Shown here: piece by piece, positions 1 to 8,561 of the stretch
Numbering within the stretch: the stretch's first letter is position 1
Layout: the number at the start of each line of letters is the position of its first letter
From: Crystallibacter degradans
GTDB taxonomy: Bacteria > Actinomycetota > Actinomycetes > Actinomycetales > Micrococcaceae
DNA length: 64,000 bases
NCBI RefSeq assembly: GCF_012952295.1
Contig: NZ_JABBCH010000007.1
Span: 62,001-126,000, forward strand
Direction: 5' to 3'
Translations under genes and position numbers: made by a program
The notes under the pieces: generated by a model
Databases searched by the model: none
Told to the model about the DNA's origin: nothing
What the model saw: only the letters and a program-made list of their open reading frames with translations

Positions 1-547
1 TGGCGGCAAAACCGGGGTCCAGTTCCGGGGCGATGGTCACCTGCCGCAAAAAGCCGCCGCCGGCTTCGACAAGCCGGTCCACGGCTTCAACCGTGGGCGC
101 CGCGAGGAAGCTTGGATTGTGGGCGCCGCAGTGGCTGGCCGCGAGGAATGGTCCCTCAAGGTGGAAGCCCTTCACCGTCGCGCTGGCCGCAGCGTCCGCC
201 GCCAGCCGGCGGAGTGTGGCCTCCAAGACCTCGAGCGGGTTGGTGACCAGCGAGCCGAGGAGGGTGGTGGTGCCGTGGGCCAGGTGGGTGAGCGGGCCGC
301 GGGAGGTGTCGCCGTCGTCAAACGAACCGCCGCCGCCGCCATGGCAGTGTATGTCCACGAACCCCGGCACCAGATAGGCACCGGCGGCGTCGACCTCCCG
401 AATCCCTGCAACCCCCTGGCCGGCAACGGTTCCGGACCAACTGCCGGTTCCGGCGTCGGTAATTCGGCCGTCCTCAAGGAGCACCCAGGAACCGGCGACG
501 ATCTTCCCATCGGCGATGCGGCGGGCGGAATGGATGACGGTGCGCAT
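1..547 (-). CDS. nagA: N-acetylglucosamine-6-phosphate deacetylase, N-terminal part (cut by window edge)
   Basis: Amidohydrolase that removes the acetyl group from GlcNAc-6-phosphate in amino-sugar catabolism (cytoplasmic). About 180 N-terminal residues are visible and the rest lies to the left of the window. Visible signs are the metal-binding DIHCHGGGG motif near residue 65, the THLAHGTTT segment, and the GFHLEGPFL motif typical of NagA near residue 130. The ATG at 547 gives the usual MRTVIHSARRI-like beginning. An in-frame GTG nine bases upstream (556) sits better behind a GGAGA and is an alternative start. It is the last gene before the ABC ATPase on the same strand and may not be part of that unit. 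Confidence 0.85.
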   Translation of the reverse strand, partial: MRTVIHSARRIADGKIVAGSWVLLEDGRITDAGTGSWSGTVAGQGVAGIREVDAAGAYLVPGFVDIHCHGGGGGSFDDGDTSRGPLTHLAHGTTTLLGSLVTNPLEVLEATLRRLAADAAASATVKGFHLEGPFLAASHCGAHNPSFLAAPTVEAVDRLVEAGGGFLRQVTIAPELDPGFAA

Positions 548-617
548 GGGCCTCACTGTTCTCCGGGATCAGCACATCGGAAAGGACTGGCTTACCTCGA
601 CAGTAGAGCGTCAGGTG

Positions 618-1310
618 CTAAACGGCGACTTGTTCCAGCGCAGTGAGTTTGCCGTCGCGCATGGTGGCGACCGCGTCGGTCAGCGGGATGTATTCGGTGT
701 CGTGGGTGACCATCACCGTGGCCACCTTGAACTCCCGGGTCACCCGGACGAGCAGCCGGACAATCGCCTCGGAGCGTTCGTGGTCCAGCGCCGCCGTCGG
801 CTCGTCCACCAGCAGCAGCTTCGGCTCACCCATCAGGGCGCGGGCAATGTTGACCCGCTGGCGCTGCCCGCCGGAAAGCTGGTGCGGGCGGCGCCGCGCG
901 GAATCAGCGAGGCCCACCACGTCCAGCAGTTCCAGGGCCCGGGCCTTCGACTTCTTCGGCGACCCGCCGCGCAGGTGCTCCGCGATTTGCAGCTGCTCGA
1001 CGGCGGTCAGCGAGGCGAGCAGGTTGGGCTGCTGGAAGATGATGCCAATGGATTCACGCCTCAGGACGGCCGTTTCCCGCGCTGAGAGGGCCGTGGCATC
1101 GACGCCGTCGAGGAGGACGAGTCCCGACGTCGGCCGGATCAGCGTGGCGGCAACGGCGAGCAACGAGGACTTGCCGGAGCCCGAAGGGCCGGCGAGCGAG
1201 GTGATGGTGCCGGCCCTGGCGGACAGGTTGACGCTGTCCAGGGCAGTGACCGTGGAATCGCCGTCCGGGTACTCGAGGGTGGTGTTGACGAGGTTCAGTA
1301 CTGCAGTCAT
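618..1310 (-). CDS. ABC transporter ATP-binding protein, LolD/MacB type
   Basis: Cytoplasmic ATPase of 230 residues for the permease encoded just upstream (1378-2478). It shows Walker A GPSGSGKSS near residue 42, a Q-loop (IFQQPNLL), the signature LSGGQRQR, Walker B LLLVDEPTAAL and the H-loop THD, so it should be catalytically complete. The family (MacB/LolD/FtsE-like) drives extracellular-domain permeases that act as mechanotransmitters or exporters of peptides and lipoproteins. It lies 67 bases after the permease and opposite a kinase/regulator pair, which suggests an inducible export or envelope-stress module. The substrate is not known. Confidence 0.9.
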   Translation of the reverse strand: MTAVLNLVNTTLEYPDGDSTVTALDSVNLSARAGTITSLAGPSGSGKSSLLAVAATLIRPTSGLVLLDGVDATALSARETAVLRRESIGIIFQQPNLLASLTAVEQLQIAEHLRGGSPKKSKARALELLDVVGLADSARRRPHQLSGGQRQRVNIARALMGEPKLLLVDEPTAALDHERSEAIVRLLVRVTREFKVATVMVTHDTEYIPLTDAVATMRDGKLTALEQVAV

Positions 1311-1377
1311 GGCTGTTGTCCTTTAGCTGGAGAGTGCGGATTTCGAGAAGTGGCTGGGGCTCAGTTGCGCCGGAGGC

Positions 1378-2478
1378 TCAGTTGCCGCCGAGCGCGGTCA
1401 GGGGATCCACCTTGGTCACGCGGCGGACCGCGACGACGGCCCCGGCCATGCCCAGGAGCACGATGCCGGCGATTGGCAGCACTGTGCTGGCCGCGGTAAG
1501 CAGGAACGGCGCGGCCTGGGCAGCGAAGTAGCCGCCCAGAACGCCCACGCCACCACCGACGGCGGCCCCGGCAACCAGGACGATCGCGGCTTGGGTCAGG
1601 GCGTCGCGCAGCAGGTAGCCGTCCGAGCCGCCCATGGCCTTGAGCACCGCAATGTCCCGCGTGCGCTGGATGGTCCAGACGGTCAGGAAGGCGACAATCA
1701 CCAGCGCCGAGATCCCGTAGAGGAAGGCCTGCATCATCAGCAGCGAGCCGTTCTCGCTCTTGTACGAACCCAGTGCCTGGAACGAACCGGTCACGGAAGT
1801 GGTCACGGTACCGGCTGCCTCGTTGGCTGCCGTGGCGGCGGCTCCGGCCGCATCTCCGTCCGCCAGCTGCACCGCAACTGCGGTGGCGATCGGACCGTCG
1901 GCGGCCCCGCCGTCGTTAATATGGGCTATCTTCTGCCACTGCTCCAGCGAGGTCCAGACCACCGGCGTGTGGGAGTACCACTGGTCATCGACGACGGCGG
2001 AGACCAGCAGCTGCCGGCCGGCAACCTCCGCGGTGTTTCCCGCGGCAACGTCCAGCTCGTCCGCAATGGTCTGGCTGAGGATCACCGTCCCGTCCGCAAC
2101 GGGGGCGGGGGCGAGCCTGCCGCCGGGCTCGACACCGAAGACCGCCACGTTAGTGGTGCCGCCGGCGGAGAAACGGGTCTGCGCGACGCCGAAGGCCTCG
2201 GCATGCTCCACCCCGTCCGCCTGCTGCCAGGTGTCCAGCTGGTCCCGGGTAATCTGCGACTCTGTGTAGGAAGCCTTCGCCTCGTTTCCTTCCGGCGCGC
2301 CGAATGCCACGGTGTTGGCCGCTGGGGCCAGCCCGGCGATGGCGGAGATGGACTGGTTGCCCAGGCCCGCCGTGAGGCCGGAGAGCATGACCAGCAGCAG
2401 GGTAATCAGGGCCACTACGGTTCCCATCAGGGCGAATCGGCCCTTCGCGAACCGGATGTCCCGCAGTGCCAAAAACAC
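1378..2478 (-). CDS. ABC transporter permease, FtsX/MacB-like
   Basis: Membrane protein of 366 residues. One transmembrane helix lies near the N-terminus (GTVVALITLLLVMLSGL). A large extracytoplasmic domain of about 220 residues follows, then three C-terminal helices ending in the FtsX core (LKAMGGSDGYLLRDALTQA). This is the MacB/FtsX permease plan with both halves in a dimer. I chose the GTG at 2478 because AAGAAGGAAA precedes it at a normal distance and the protein then begins MFLALRDIRFAKGRF, as is usual for the family. A longer in-frame reading exists but lacks a ribosome site. It is expressed together with the downstream ATPase. Confidence 0.88.
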   Translation of the reverse strand: MFLALRDIRFAKGRFALMGTVVALITLLLVMLSGLTAGLGNQSISAIAGLAPAANTVAFGAPEGNEAKASYTESQITRDQLDTWQQADGVEHAEAFGVAQTRFSAGGTTNVAVFGVEPGGRLAPAPVADGTVILSQTIADELDVAAGNTAEVAGRQLLVSAVVDDQWYSHTPVVWTSLEQWQKIAHINDGGAADGPIATAVAVQLADGDAAGAAATAANEAAGTVTTSVTGSFQALGSYKSENGSLLMMQAFLYGISALVIVAFLTVWTIQRTRDIAVLKAMGGSDGYLLRDALTQAAIVLVAGAAVGGGVGVLGGYFAAQAAPFLLTAASTVLPIAGIVLLGMAGAVVAVRRVTKVDPLTALGGN

Positions 2479-2567
2479 GATGTTTCCTTCTTTCAGTGGA
2501 GTACTGGCCGCCGTTCGGCCGCTGTATCCAGCCTTTCGCGGAAGCCTCGCGGGCACATCGCGGAACC

Positions 2568-2620
2568 GGTTGATCCGCCGCGGACAGAGGGTTGATTCCA
2601 CCGTCAACCGAATGGTTGAT
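2568..2620. promoter_or_regulatory. Repeated GGTTGAT boxes between divergent ABC permease and histidine kinase
   Basis: GGTTGAT occurs as direct copies at 2568-2574, 2590-2596 and 2614-2620, about two helical turns apart. An inverted TCAACC at 2604-2609 makes GGTTGA-N8-TCAACC with the second copy. All lie in the shared upstream region of the leftward permease/ATPase pair and the rightward kinase/regulator pair. This is what a binding array for the adjacent NarL-type regulator would look like. The assignment is inferred from position and repetition only. Confidence 0.45.
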
Positions 2621-2653
2621 GCCCGTTGCCCGTGTGGTGGCTACGCTGGGAGC

Positions 2654-4075
2654 ATGTCTGTCCCGACCGAGCCTGCCGAGACCGAGGCCTGGCCCGGGTC
2701 CGGGCCCGGCTTCGCCGAAGCGAGCCAGTCCGGCCGAGCACCTGCAGAATCCGGGCCCGTTCAGCCGTCGGCGGGTGCCTTGGTGCTCCGTGTGCTGCGG
2801 ATCGGGCTGCACACCGGCTTCGCAGGACTGCTCGCCTTCGCCGTCGTCCTGACACTCATCAACGCACCGCATGCACCGCTGAGTTGGCTCGCCTTGCTGC
2901 TGGGGATCCTGCTGGCCGGCGTCTACCTAGCCGGCACGATCGTCGAGAAACGGCACAGCACCACCGGGACCGGCCCGGATCCGCGCCGCTACGGGGCGGC
3001 CTGGCTGGCGCTGGTGACCGTGCTCTGGGTAGCGCTCGTGGCGGTCAGCGGGAATTTCGTCTGGCTGGCCTTCCCGCTGTTCTTCCTGCACCTGCACGTG
3101 CTCAAAACCGCCCACGCCGTGTTCGCCGTGGCCATGCTGACCGGCGTGGTGATTCTGTCCCAGTGGTGGCACAACGGCCAGCTGGAGCCGGCGATGCTGA
3201 TCGGGCCGATGGTGGGCGCGGTGTTCGCCGTGTTCATGGCCATGGCGTACCGGGCGCTGTATCTCGACGGCGAGAACCAGCGGCGCGCGCTCGCTGAGCT
3301 CCGCCGTACCCGCGCTGAACTGGCCCAATCCCAGCACGACGCCGGGGTGCTCGCCGAACGCGGCCGGCTCGCTCGGGAAATCCACGACACCCTTGCCCAG
3401 GGCCTGTCCAGCATCGTGCTGGTCTCGCGCGGTGCCGTTAGTGCGCTGGACGCCGGCGACACCGCGACGGCAGCCGAGCGCATCCGCCTGGCCCAGTCCA
3501 CGGCCTCGGAGAACCTTGCCGAAGCCCGGCGCTTCATCCGCGGCCTGTCCTCCCCTCAGCTGGAACCGCGGGAAGACGGTGCCAGCGCCCTGGCCGACGG
3601 CCTGGCCCGGCTGTGTTCCGCCACCGAGCGGCACGCCGCGGCGCGGGGGGACCAGCTGCGCTGCCGTTTCAACCTCGACGGCGACAGCGTCTGGCTGCCC
3701 GCCCCGTACGAGGTCACGCTGCTCCGGGCGGCGCAAGCGAGCCTGGCGAACGTGCTGGCGCATGCGAAGGCGCGCACCGCCGTCGTTACTCTGGGTTTCC
3801 TGGACGAAGACGTGACACTGGATATTTACGACGACGGCGTAGGCTTTGATCCGTCAAAGTACGACGGCGGTACGGGCCTTGGTTCTTCTGCGGTGACTGG
3901 GGACGGGGAGAGAGACAGCGACGGCGGCGGAGGCGGTGGCTTCGGCCTGCTGACGCTGCGGGAACGGGTTGCCGCGCTCAACGGCCGGCTGGACCTGGAA
4001 TCCGCGCCGGGTGAGGGAACCGTGGTGGCCATCCGGCTGCCGCTGCGCACCGGCACGGGGGAGGAGCGGGAGTGA
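2654..4075 (+). CDS. Sensor histidine kinase, NarL/DesK-like (HisKA_3)
   Basis: Membrane sensor of 473 residues. The N-terminus (1-45) is acidic and proline-rich. About five to six hydrophobic helices occupy 45-205, then a coiled linker. The dimerisation/phosphoacceptor helix carries REIHDTLAQGL with the predicted phosphorylated His at 244. The ATPase domain ends with DDGVGF and a glycine-rich G-box. A run of Asp/Ser/Gly (GDGERDSDGGGGGG) is inserted before the G2 element and is unusually long. The ATG at 2654 follows GGGAG and a TACGCT -10-like box. Its stop overlaps the start of the response regulator (GTGA), so the two are translationally coupled. It probably senses an envelope signal and controls the divergent ABC exporter. 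Confidence 0.9.
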   Translation: MSVPTEPAETEAWPGSGPGFAEASQSGRAPAESGPVQPSAGALVLRVLRIGLHTGFAGLLAFAVVLTLINAPHAPLSWLALLLGILLAGVYLAGTIVEKRHSTTGTGPDPRRYGAAWLALVTVLWVALVAVSGNFVWLAFPLFFLHLHVLKTAHAVFAVAMLTGVVILSQWWHNGQLEPAMLIGPMVGAVFAVFMAMAYRALYLDGENQRRALAELRRTRAELAQSQHDAGVLAERGRLAREIHDTLAQGLSSIVLVSRGAVSALDAGDTATAAERIRLAQSTASENLAEARRFIRGLSSPQLEPREDGASALADGLARLCSATERHAAARGDQLRCRFNLDGDSVWLPAPYEVTLLRAAQASLANVLAHAKARTAVVTLGFLDEDVTLDIYDDGVGFDPSKYDGGTGLGSSAVTGDGERDSDGGGGGGFGLLTLRERVAALNGRLDLESAPGEGTVVAIRLPLRTGTGEERE

Positions 4076-4731
4076 GCGGGATCAGGATTCTGCTGGTCGA
4101 CGACCATCCCGTGGTGCGCGCGGGGCTGCGGGCCATGCTCTCCGACTTCGAAGGCATGACCGTGGCGGCCGAAGCCGCGGACGGTGCTGCCGCGCTGAAG
4201 GAACTGGACCGTCTGGCCGCCCTCGGCGAGCCCGCGGATGTGGTGCTGATGGACCTGCAGATGGGTGCCGGTATGGACGGGGTGACGGCGACAGCGCGGA
4301 TCAAGGCCAACGGCGACGCCGGGAAAGCCGCCCCGCCGGTCCTCATTCTGACCACTTACGACACTGACGCGGACATCCTCGCCGCCGTGGAGGCCGGAGC
4401 CGCCGGCTACATGCTTAAGGACGCTCCGCCGGAGCAGATCCGCGAAGCAGTCCTGGCCGCCGCGGGCGGCCGGACCGCGCTGGCACCGGAAGTCGCGGCC
4501 CGCCTGATGGGCCGGATCCGCAACCCCGAGCCCGCGCTCAGCGCCCGCGAAGTCCAACTGGTCGAACTGCTGGCTACCGGCATGCAGAACAAGGAAATTG
4601 CCCGCAAGCTCTTCATCTCCGAAGCCACAGTCAAGACCCACCTCGTGCACATTTACGCCAAGCTCGGCGTGGACAACCGTACCGCCGCCATCGCCGAGGC
4701 CACCAAGCGCTGGATCATCCGCCCGTCCTGA
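4072..4731 (+). CDS. Response regulator, NarL/FixJ family
   Basis: DNA-binding regulator of 219 residues and partner of the overlapping kinase. The receiver domain holds the acidic pair DD (10-11), the phosphoacceptor Asp61 (VVLMDLQM), the Thr of LTTYD and the Lys of YMLKDAPP. The C-terminal LuxR-type helix-turn-helix spans roughly 150-215 (LSAREVQLVELLATGMQNKEIA). It starts at GTG 4072, inside the kinase stop. A damaged second copy of this gene lies 0.6 kb downstream (5293-5654), so the locus has been duplicated or received a relative. Confidence 0.92.
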   Translation: MSGIRILLVDDHPVVRAGLRAMLSDFEGMTVAAEAADGAAALKELDRLAALGEPADVVLMDLQMGAGMDGVTATARIKANGDAGKAAPPVLILTTYDTDADILAAVEAGAAGYMLKDAPPEQIREAVLAAAGGRTALAPEVAARLMGRIRNPEPALSAREVQLVELLATGMQNKEIARKLFISEATVKTHLVHIYAKLGVDNRTAAIAEATKRWIIRPS

Positions 4732-4779
4732 CTCTCGCAGGGTCAGCCGGTTGCGCCCAGCAATGTCGGTTAAGGCGTC

Positions 4780-4959
4780 CTATGACAGGTCGCTGGCGAC
4801 ACCGATCGTGAAGACTTTGGGCCCGCTCCGTGTGACTCTGACCAGATCCTTCGAGACGTTTGCCCTCAGGGCGACGTCGGCGACTGCGGCATCCAGCGAT
4901 TCGTTCGTGGTCGAGCGGTCCCAGATCTTGAGCGTCACGGAGTGCGATTCAAAGTTCAT
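4780..4959 (-). CDS. Small protein of unknown function (59 aa)
   Basis: A short reading frame begins at ATG 4959, seven bases after AAAGAAAG, and encodes a 59-residue hydrophilic protein starting MNFESHSVTLKIWDRS. It has no signal peptide, membrane segment or recognisable motif. The pattern of alternating polar and hydrophobic residues suggests a small beta/alpha fold. It lies convergent to the intact response regulator and next to the transposase remnant. I do not recognise the family and the call rests on start context and composition. Confidence 0.45.
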   Translation of the reverse strand: MNFESHSVTLKIWDRSTTNESLDAAVADVALRANVSKDLVRVTRSGPKVFTIGVASDLS

Positions 4960-5100
4960 GCGTCGTTGCTTTCTTTGATTGAATTCCCGCCTCGTCGCTG
5001 AGGCAGCGGCAACAACTCTAGCCGGAATGATCATCTTCCCTCGACTAGATTTCGCATTTATGAACCGCCATCAGCCGCTGCTATTCCTGGAAGATCGCGT

Positions 5101-5290
5101 ACCTGGCCGGGCAAAGACCCGGCCCGGACCGCGCGTTGGCCGACAAAGTCTACTCATCCATGGCGATCCGGGAACTGCTGCGCCGACCCTGTATTCACGC
5201 AGTGATCCCCGAACGCAGCGACCAGGAGCAAACCGCAAACACCGCGGCGCAGCCGTTCTCAGAGCCATCACCATCTGGCTCAAGGATCTA
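5101..5290 (+). pseudogene. Remnant of an IS5-family transposase
   Basis: From about 5133 the translation reads ALADKVYSSMAIRELLRR, then HAVIPERSDQ, and after a one-base frame change ANRKHRGAA. This matches the IS5-family DDE transposase stretch usually seen as LADKAYSS-AIR-LLR-AVIP-DQ-NRKRRG. Upstream, a second frame still shows GRAKTRPGP, like the RPRTRPDR preceding that motif. Only about 60 codons remain, without start, catalytic Asp/Glu set or terminal repeats. It is a dead scar immediately before the damaged response-regulator copy. Confidence 0.6.
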
Positions 5291-5292
5291 AG

Positions 5293-5654
5293 GAGCCCGC
5301 GGATGTGGTGCTAATGGACCTGCAGATGGGCACCGGCATGCTCAAGGACGCCCCGCCGGAGCAGATCCGCGAGGCCTGGCCGCCGCGGTCGGCCGCACCG
5401 CACTGGCGCCGGAGGTCGCGGCCCGCCTGATGGGCCGGATCCCCAACCCCGAACCTGCCCTCAGCGCCCGCGAAGTCCAGTTGGTGGAACTGCTGGCCAC
5501 CGGCATGCCGAACAAGGAGATTGCCCGCAAGCTCTTCATCTCCGAGGCCACCGTCAAGACCCGTCTGGTGCACATTTACGCCAAGCTCGGCGTGGACAAC
5601 CACACGGCCGCCATCGCCGAAGCCACCAAGCGCCGCATCATTCGCCCGGCCTGA
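5293..5654 (+). pseudogene. Truncated second copy of the NarL-type response regulator
   Basis: This segment aligns with 4228-4731 of the intact regulator at roughly 90 percent identity by eye. It lacks the first 52 codons. A 138-base segment corresponding to 4276-4413 is missing, a loss that joins two ATG triplets and is in frame. A four-base deletion (AGTC missing after the QIREA codons) then breaks the frame. The helix-turn-helix part is intact from ATG 5430 (74 residues, MGRIPNPEPALSAREVQ) and differs from the intact copy at about seven residues, including His to Arg in VKTRLVH. The receiver domain is gone, so phosphorylation control is impossible. Confidence 0.8.
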
Positions 5655-5687
5655 CTCGCCGCGAACCGGTCCGACGTCCGGCAACGT

Positions 5688-5696
5688 TTATCCACA
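5688..5696 (+). promoter_or_regulatory. Isolated consensus DnaA box
   Basis: TTATCCACA, a perfect match to the DnaA box consensus, stands about 113 bases before the start of the membrane protein gene at 5809. A single 9-mer can arise by chance, and no second box is close by, unlike the cluster at 25.7-26.0 kb. Confidence 0.3.
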
Positions 5697-5808
5697 GTGG
5701 GGGTAACCCAGTGCATAAACGTCATACCTGCTGGTTACGGTAGAAACGATTCACCAATCGCTCCACTTAGTCCAGTCTCTTCACTTCGTCTCTTTCAGGG
5801 GAACTTTT

Positions 5809-8313
5809 ATGAACACCGGCCCTTCCGGTATGCCCGCGCACGGCGCGGAACTGCATGACTCACTTCCACCGCGGCCAAAGCAGGCTCCAGCAACTGTCTC
5901 CGAACCGGCTGGACATTCAGTGCCGAGCCCTGCTGCAGAACGCGGTCCGTTTGACGGTCTCGGTAAACAGCATTGGCTCAAGGCAGTGGCTTCGGCAGCA
6001 ATCACTTATGGAATTGTTCTGGGCGGATCTGTCTTAGTGCTCCTGCTGGCAGTGGCGGGTTCGCTGATGTCTGGAGCGGGGAGCGATCTGGGCCAGTCCG
6101 CGCAGGAAGCCATCGGCGTGGACCCGATGGAGAGCGGTGTCGGGATGATCTTCACCCTGCCGTTCCTGTTGGTCGGGATGGCTTTCCTTGGCCCGGTAAG
6201 TGCTTCCGGGGAGGCTGGCGTCCTGGGAATGTTCCTGAGCATGCGCGGCGAGGTTTGGGCCGTGCCAGTGCTGCTGACGGTCCTTGCAGCCCTCAGCCTG
6301 TGGTGGCTCGGCAGGCATTTTGAACGGAAGGCCGGCGTGGTCCGGACAAGCCAACGCTGGATTCTCGCCGCCACCACAGGACTGGCACTTGCCGTGATTG
6401 CCGTCGGGCTAGCAATCCTGATGGCGGTGCGCAGCGAAATGGAGGCTGTCACACTCAGCATTGACAGCGCCTCGGCCTGGTTGTTTCTCGGGGCGTTTGT
6501 CATCGGCGCAGTCTGTAGTGTTGCCGGACGCCATGCGGGCAGAACCAAGACGCTACCGGCAGCGTCGGCCACTGGGCATGCTGTTGTTCGGACGGCCCAA
6601 GCGGTGCGTGTTTTCGGGTGGCACCTTCTGGCTTACATGACGGTGGCGGGTATGGTGCTTTTTGTCGCAGCAGCAACGGAAGGCGGCACGGCAGCAGCCT
6701 TCACCGCCCCCTTGTGGCTCCCTACCGCTGCCGCGTGGGCGTATGGGGCGGGACACCTCTCCGGCCTGAACGTGTTCGGCCAACCCGAAACCACCTATGT
6801 TTTCGAAGCCGGGTGGTGGCAGGCGGCATTGTTGCTGCTGCTGACGGTGCTTGCCGCGCTCGCCGCGTCTTTGCTGTGGTCGCAGCGCCGGGGAACCGGC
6901 CGTAATGCACTTGAGGGATGGTACTCGTGGCTGACCCTGCCCGTTGTTTTCGCCTGTGGCGGGGCGGCAGTGGGACTGATGACCACGATCGTGGCCACGG
7001 CTGCCGGCAGTTTCATCTCCTTCTCCGGCGCCATGGGATTGGCAGGCTGGACCTTCCTGGTTATGGGCATCTGGGGTGGAATCATTGAGGTATCAGCCAG
7101 ATATCTTGCGCCCACACTCGCCCCCTATGCCCCTGCAAAGATGCGCGGTTTTCTGACCGCGGGAGCTCCGTCCGGCGCGGTCATGAGCGTCGGTTCCGTC
7201 ACCCCGGCCGCGGCACATCCCGTGGCGGACTCTGCCGCTGCGGGAAGGCCAGGCCCGGCCGAAAACCAGCCGACGCCGCTGTCGGCCTCGGCAAAGAAGC
7301 GCCTCAAGATCGCCGCTTGGTCTGTTGGAGCCGTTGCCGTGGTCGGAATCGGGGCCGGTATTGCCTACAACATCTTGGCAACCGGCGCTTATGGACCTCA
7401 GGCAAAGGTGGAGCAGTACCTCACGGCGCTGCAGAACGGCGAAGCCTCTACCGCAACCGCCCTGCTGGACCCGAACGTTGCCACGGCGGAGCGCGTCCTC
7501 TTTAACGATGAGATCTTCGCGGCGGCGGAGAACCGCATCACGGGCTTCAGCATCCGGGACGTGGTGACAACAGAAGATACAGCGATGGTCGTCGCCGACG
7601 TCGTCCAAGACGCAAAGACAACACCGCTGACTTTCGAGCTAGAGCAGGAGGGCCGAACGGCCGTCGTCTTCAAGGACTGGCGCATCGCGTCCGGCGGGAG
7701 CTGGAGCTTGCCGCTGGAGCTGCCGGCAGGCCGGCAGGACATCAAGGTCAACGGCGTCGCGGTGGAAATCGCCGGCGGCCAGGAGGACTTCCAGGGTGGC
7801 GTCCGGGCCCTCGTTCCGGTCTTGCCGGGCGACTATGTGGTCTCGGCGCCGGAAGGAACCAAGTACATCAGCTACGGTTCCGAGCAGGCCGTCCGGGTGC
7901 CGGTCGACAGCAGTGCGCAGCCCGAGACAGCGGTCTTCGAACAGGCGATGACGGACGCGGTGGCAGCAGATGCTGCTGCACAGGCGAACGCCTATCTCGC
8001 CAAATGCATCGAGGCAAAGGAGCTGCAGCCCCAGGGTTGCCCCAATGCTGCCTTCGCCTGGCGGGACGACGAAAACTACCGCGCGATCAGCTGGAAACTG
8101 GAGACCGAGCCGGAGTACGACGTCTCGCGGAGTTGGCTGGACGACGGATTAATGCTGACCGCCCGGAACGGCGAAGTCTCGCTAAATTACGAGGAGAACG
8201 TCTCCTTCACCGATGACCGGGAGGAATGGAAGCAGCAGGAGACCACCCGGGGACTCCTGTTTAACGGCGCGGTGTCCATCGACGGCGACAAGCTGACCGT
8301 GACCTTCGATTAG
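5809..8313 (+). CDS. Large polytopic membrane protein with C-terminal extracytoplasmic domain
   Basis: Protein of 834 residues and unknown function. A proline-rich cytoplasmic N-terminus (about 1-60) is followed by roughly nine to ten hydrophobic helices between 62 and 440. A Pro/Ala linker follows, then one more helix near 500-525 (AWSVGAVAVVGIGAGIAY). The last 300 residues, with a pair of cysteines (AKCIEAKELQPQGCP), are soluble and probably outside the membrane. That tail begins with VEQYLTALQNGE, typical of small NTF2-like or DUF4878-like domains that follow a membrane anchor. The ATG follows CAGGGGAAC. It stands alone on this strand and its stop overlaps that of the convergent gene at 8310. 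The family is not identified. Confidence 0.8.
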   Translation: MNTGPSGMPAHGAELHDSLPPRPKQAPATVSEPAGHSVPSPAAERGPFDGLGKQHWLKAVASAAITYGIVLGGSVLVLLLAVAGSLMSGAGSDLGQSAQEAIGVDPMESGVGMIFTLPFLLVGMAFLGPVSASGEAGVLGMFLSMRGEVWAVPVLLTVLAALSLWWLGRHFERKAGVVRTSQRWILAATTGLALAVIAVGLAILMAVRSEMEAVTLSIDSASAWLFLGAFVIGAVCSVAGRHAGRTKTLPAASATGHAVVRTAQAVRVFGWHLLAYMTVAGMVLFVAAATEGGTAAAFTAPLWLPTAAAWAYGAGHLSGLNVFGQPETTYVFEAGWWQAALLLLLTVLAALAASLLWSQRRGTGRNALEGWYSWLTLPVVFACGGAAVGLMTTIVATAAGSFISFSGAMGLAGWTFLVMGIWGGIIEVSARYLAPTLAPYAPAKMRGFLTAGAPSGAVMSVGSVTPAAAHPVADSAAAGRPGPAENQPTPLSASAKKRLKIAAWSVGAVAVVGIGAGIAYNILATGAYGPQAKVEQYLTALQNGEASTATALLDPNVATAERVLFNDEIFAAAENRITGFSIRDVVTTEDTAMVVADVVQDAKTTPLTFELEQEGRTAVVFKDWRIASGGSWSLPLELPAGRQDIKVNGVAVEIAGGQEDFQGGVRALVPVLPGDYVVSAPEGTKYISYGSEQAVRVPVDSSAQPETAVFEQAMTDAVAADAAAQANAYLAKCIEAKELQPQGCPNAAFAWRDDENYRAISWKLETEPEYDVSRSWLDDGLMLTARNGEVSLNYEENVSFTDDREEWKQQETTRGLLFNGAVSIDGDKLTVTFD

Positions 8314-8561
8314 GACGCTCGCGCGTCCTGCGAATCGTTTTCCTGCGTGCTGGCTTCGGCCGACGAGCCGAGCCGGCACCAGGGACCGCAGGGTTCGGCA
8401 GACGGGCCGGTAACAAGCATCCGGAAGGCGCCGTCGAGGTAGGCCCTGCCGTCCCTGGCCCGCCCGATCACGACGCCACGGCGAAGACGCATCCGTTGGC
8501 CCGGTTCCAGTTTGCGCAGTTGCGGCCAGAGCAGGGCTTCCGAGGTCGAAAGGAATAACAT
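8310..8561 (-). CDS. Small protein of unknown function (83 aa)
   Basis: The ATG at 8561 is six bases from a perfect AGGAGG, which fixes the start (MLFLSTSEALLWPQLRK) better than the in-frame ATG 30 bases upstream. The protein is basic in the middle (GQRMRLRRGVVIGRARDG) and acidic at the end. It carries a short CGPWC-type cysteine pair (EPCGPWCRLG) that recalls thioredoxin-like CxxC motifs but is too small to be one. The stop overlaps the end of the convergent membrane protein gene. No family recognised. Confidence 0.6.
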   Translation of the reverse strand: MLFLSTSEALLWPQLRKLEPGQRMRLRRGVVIGRARDGRAYLDGAFRMLVTGPSAEPCGPWCRLGSSAEASTQENDSQDARAS

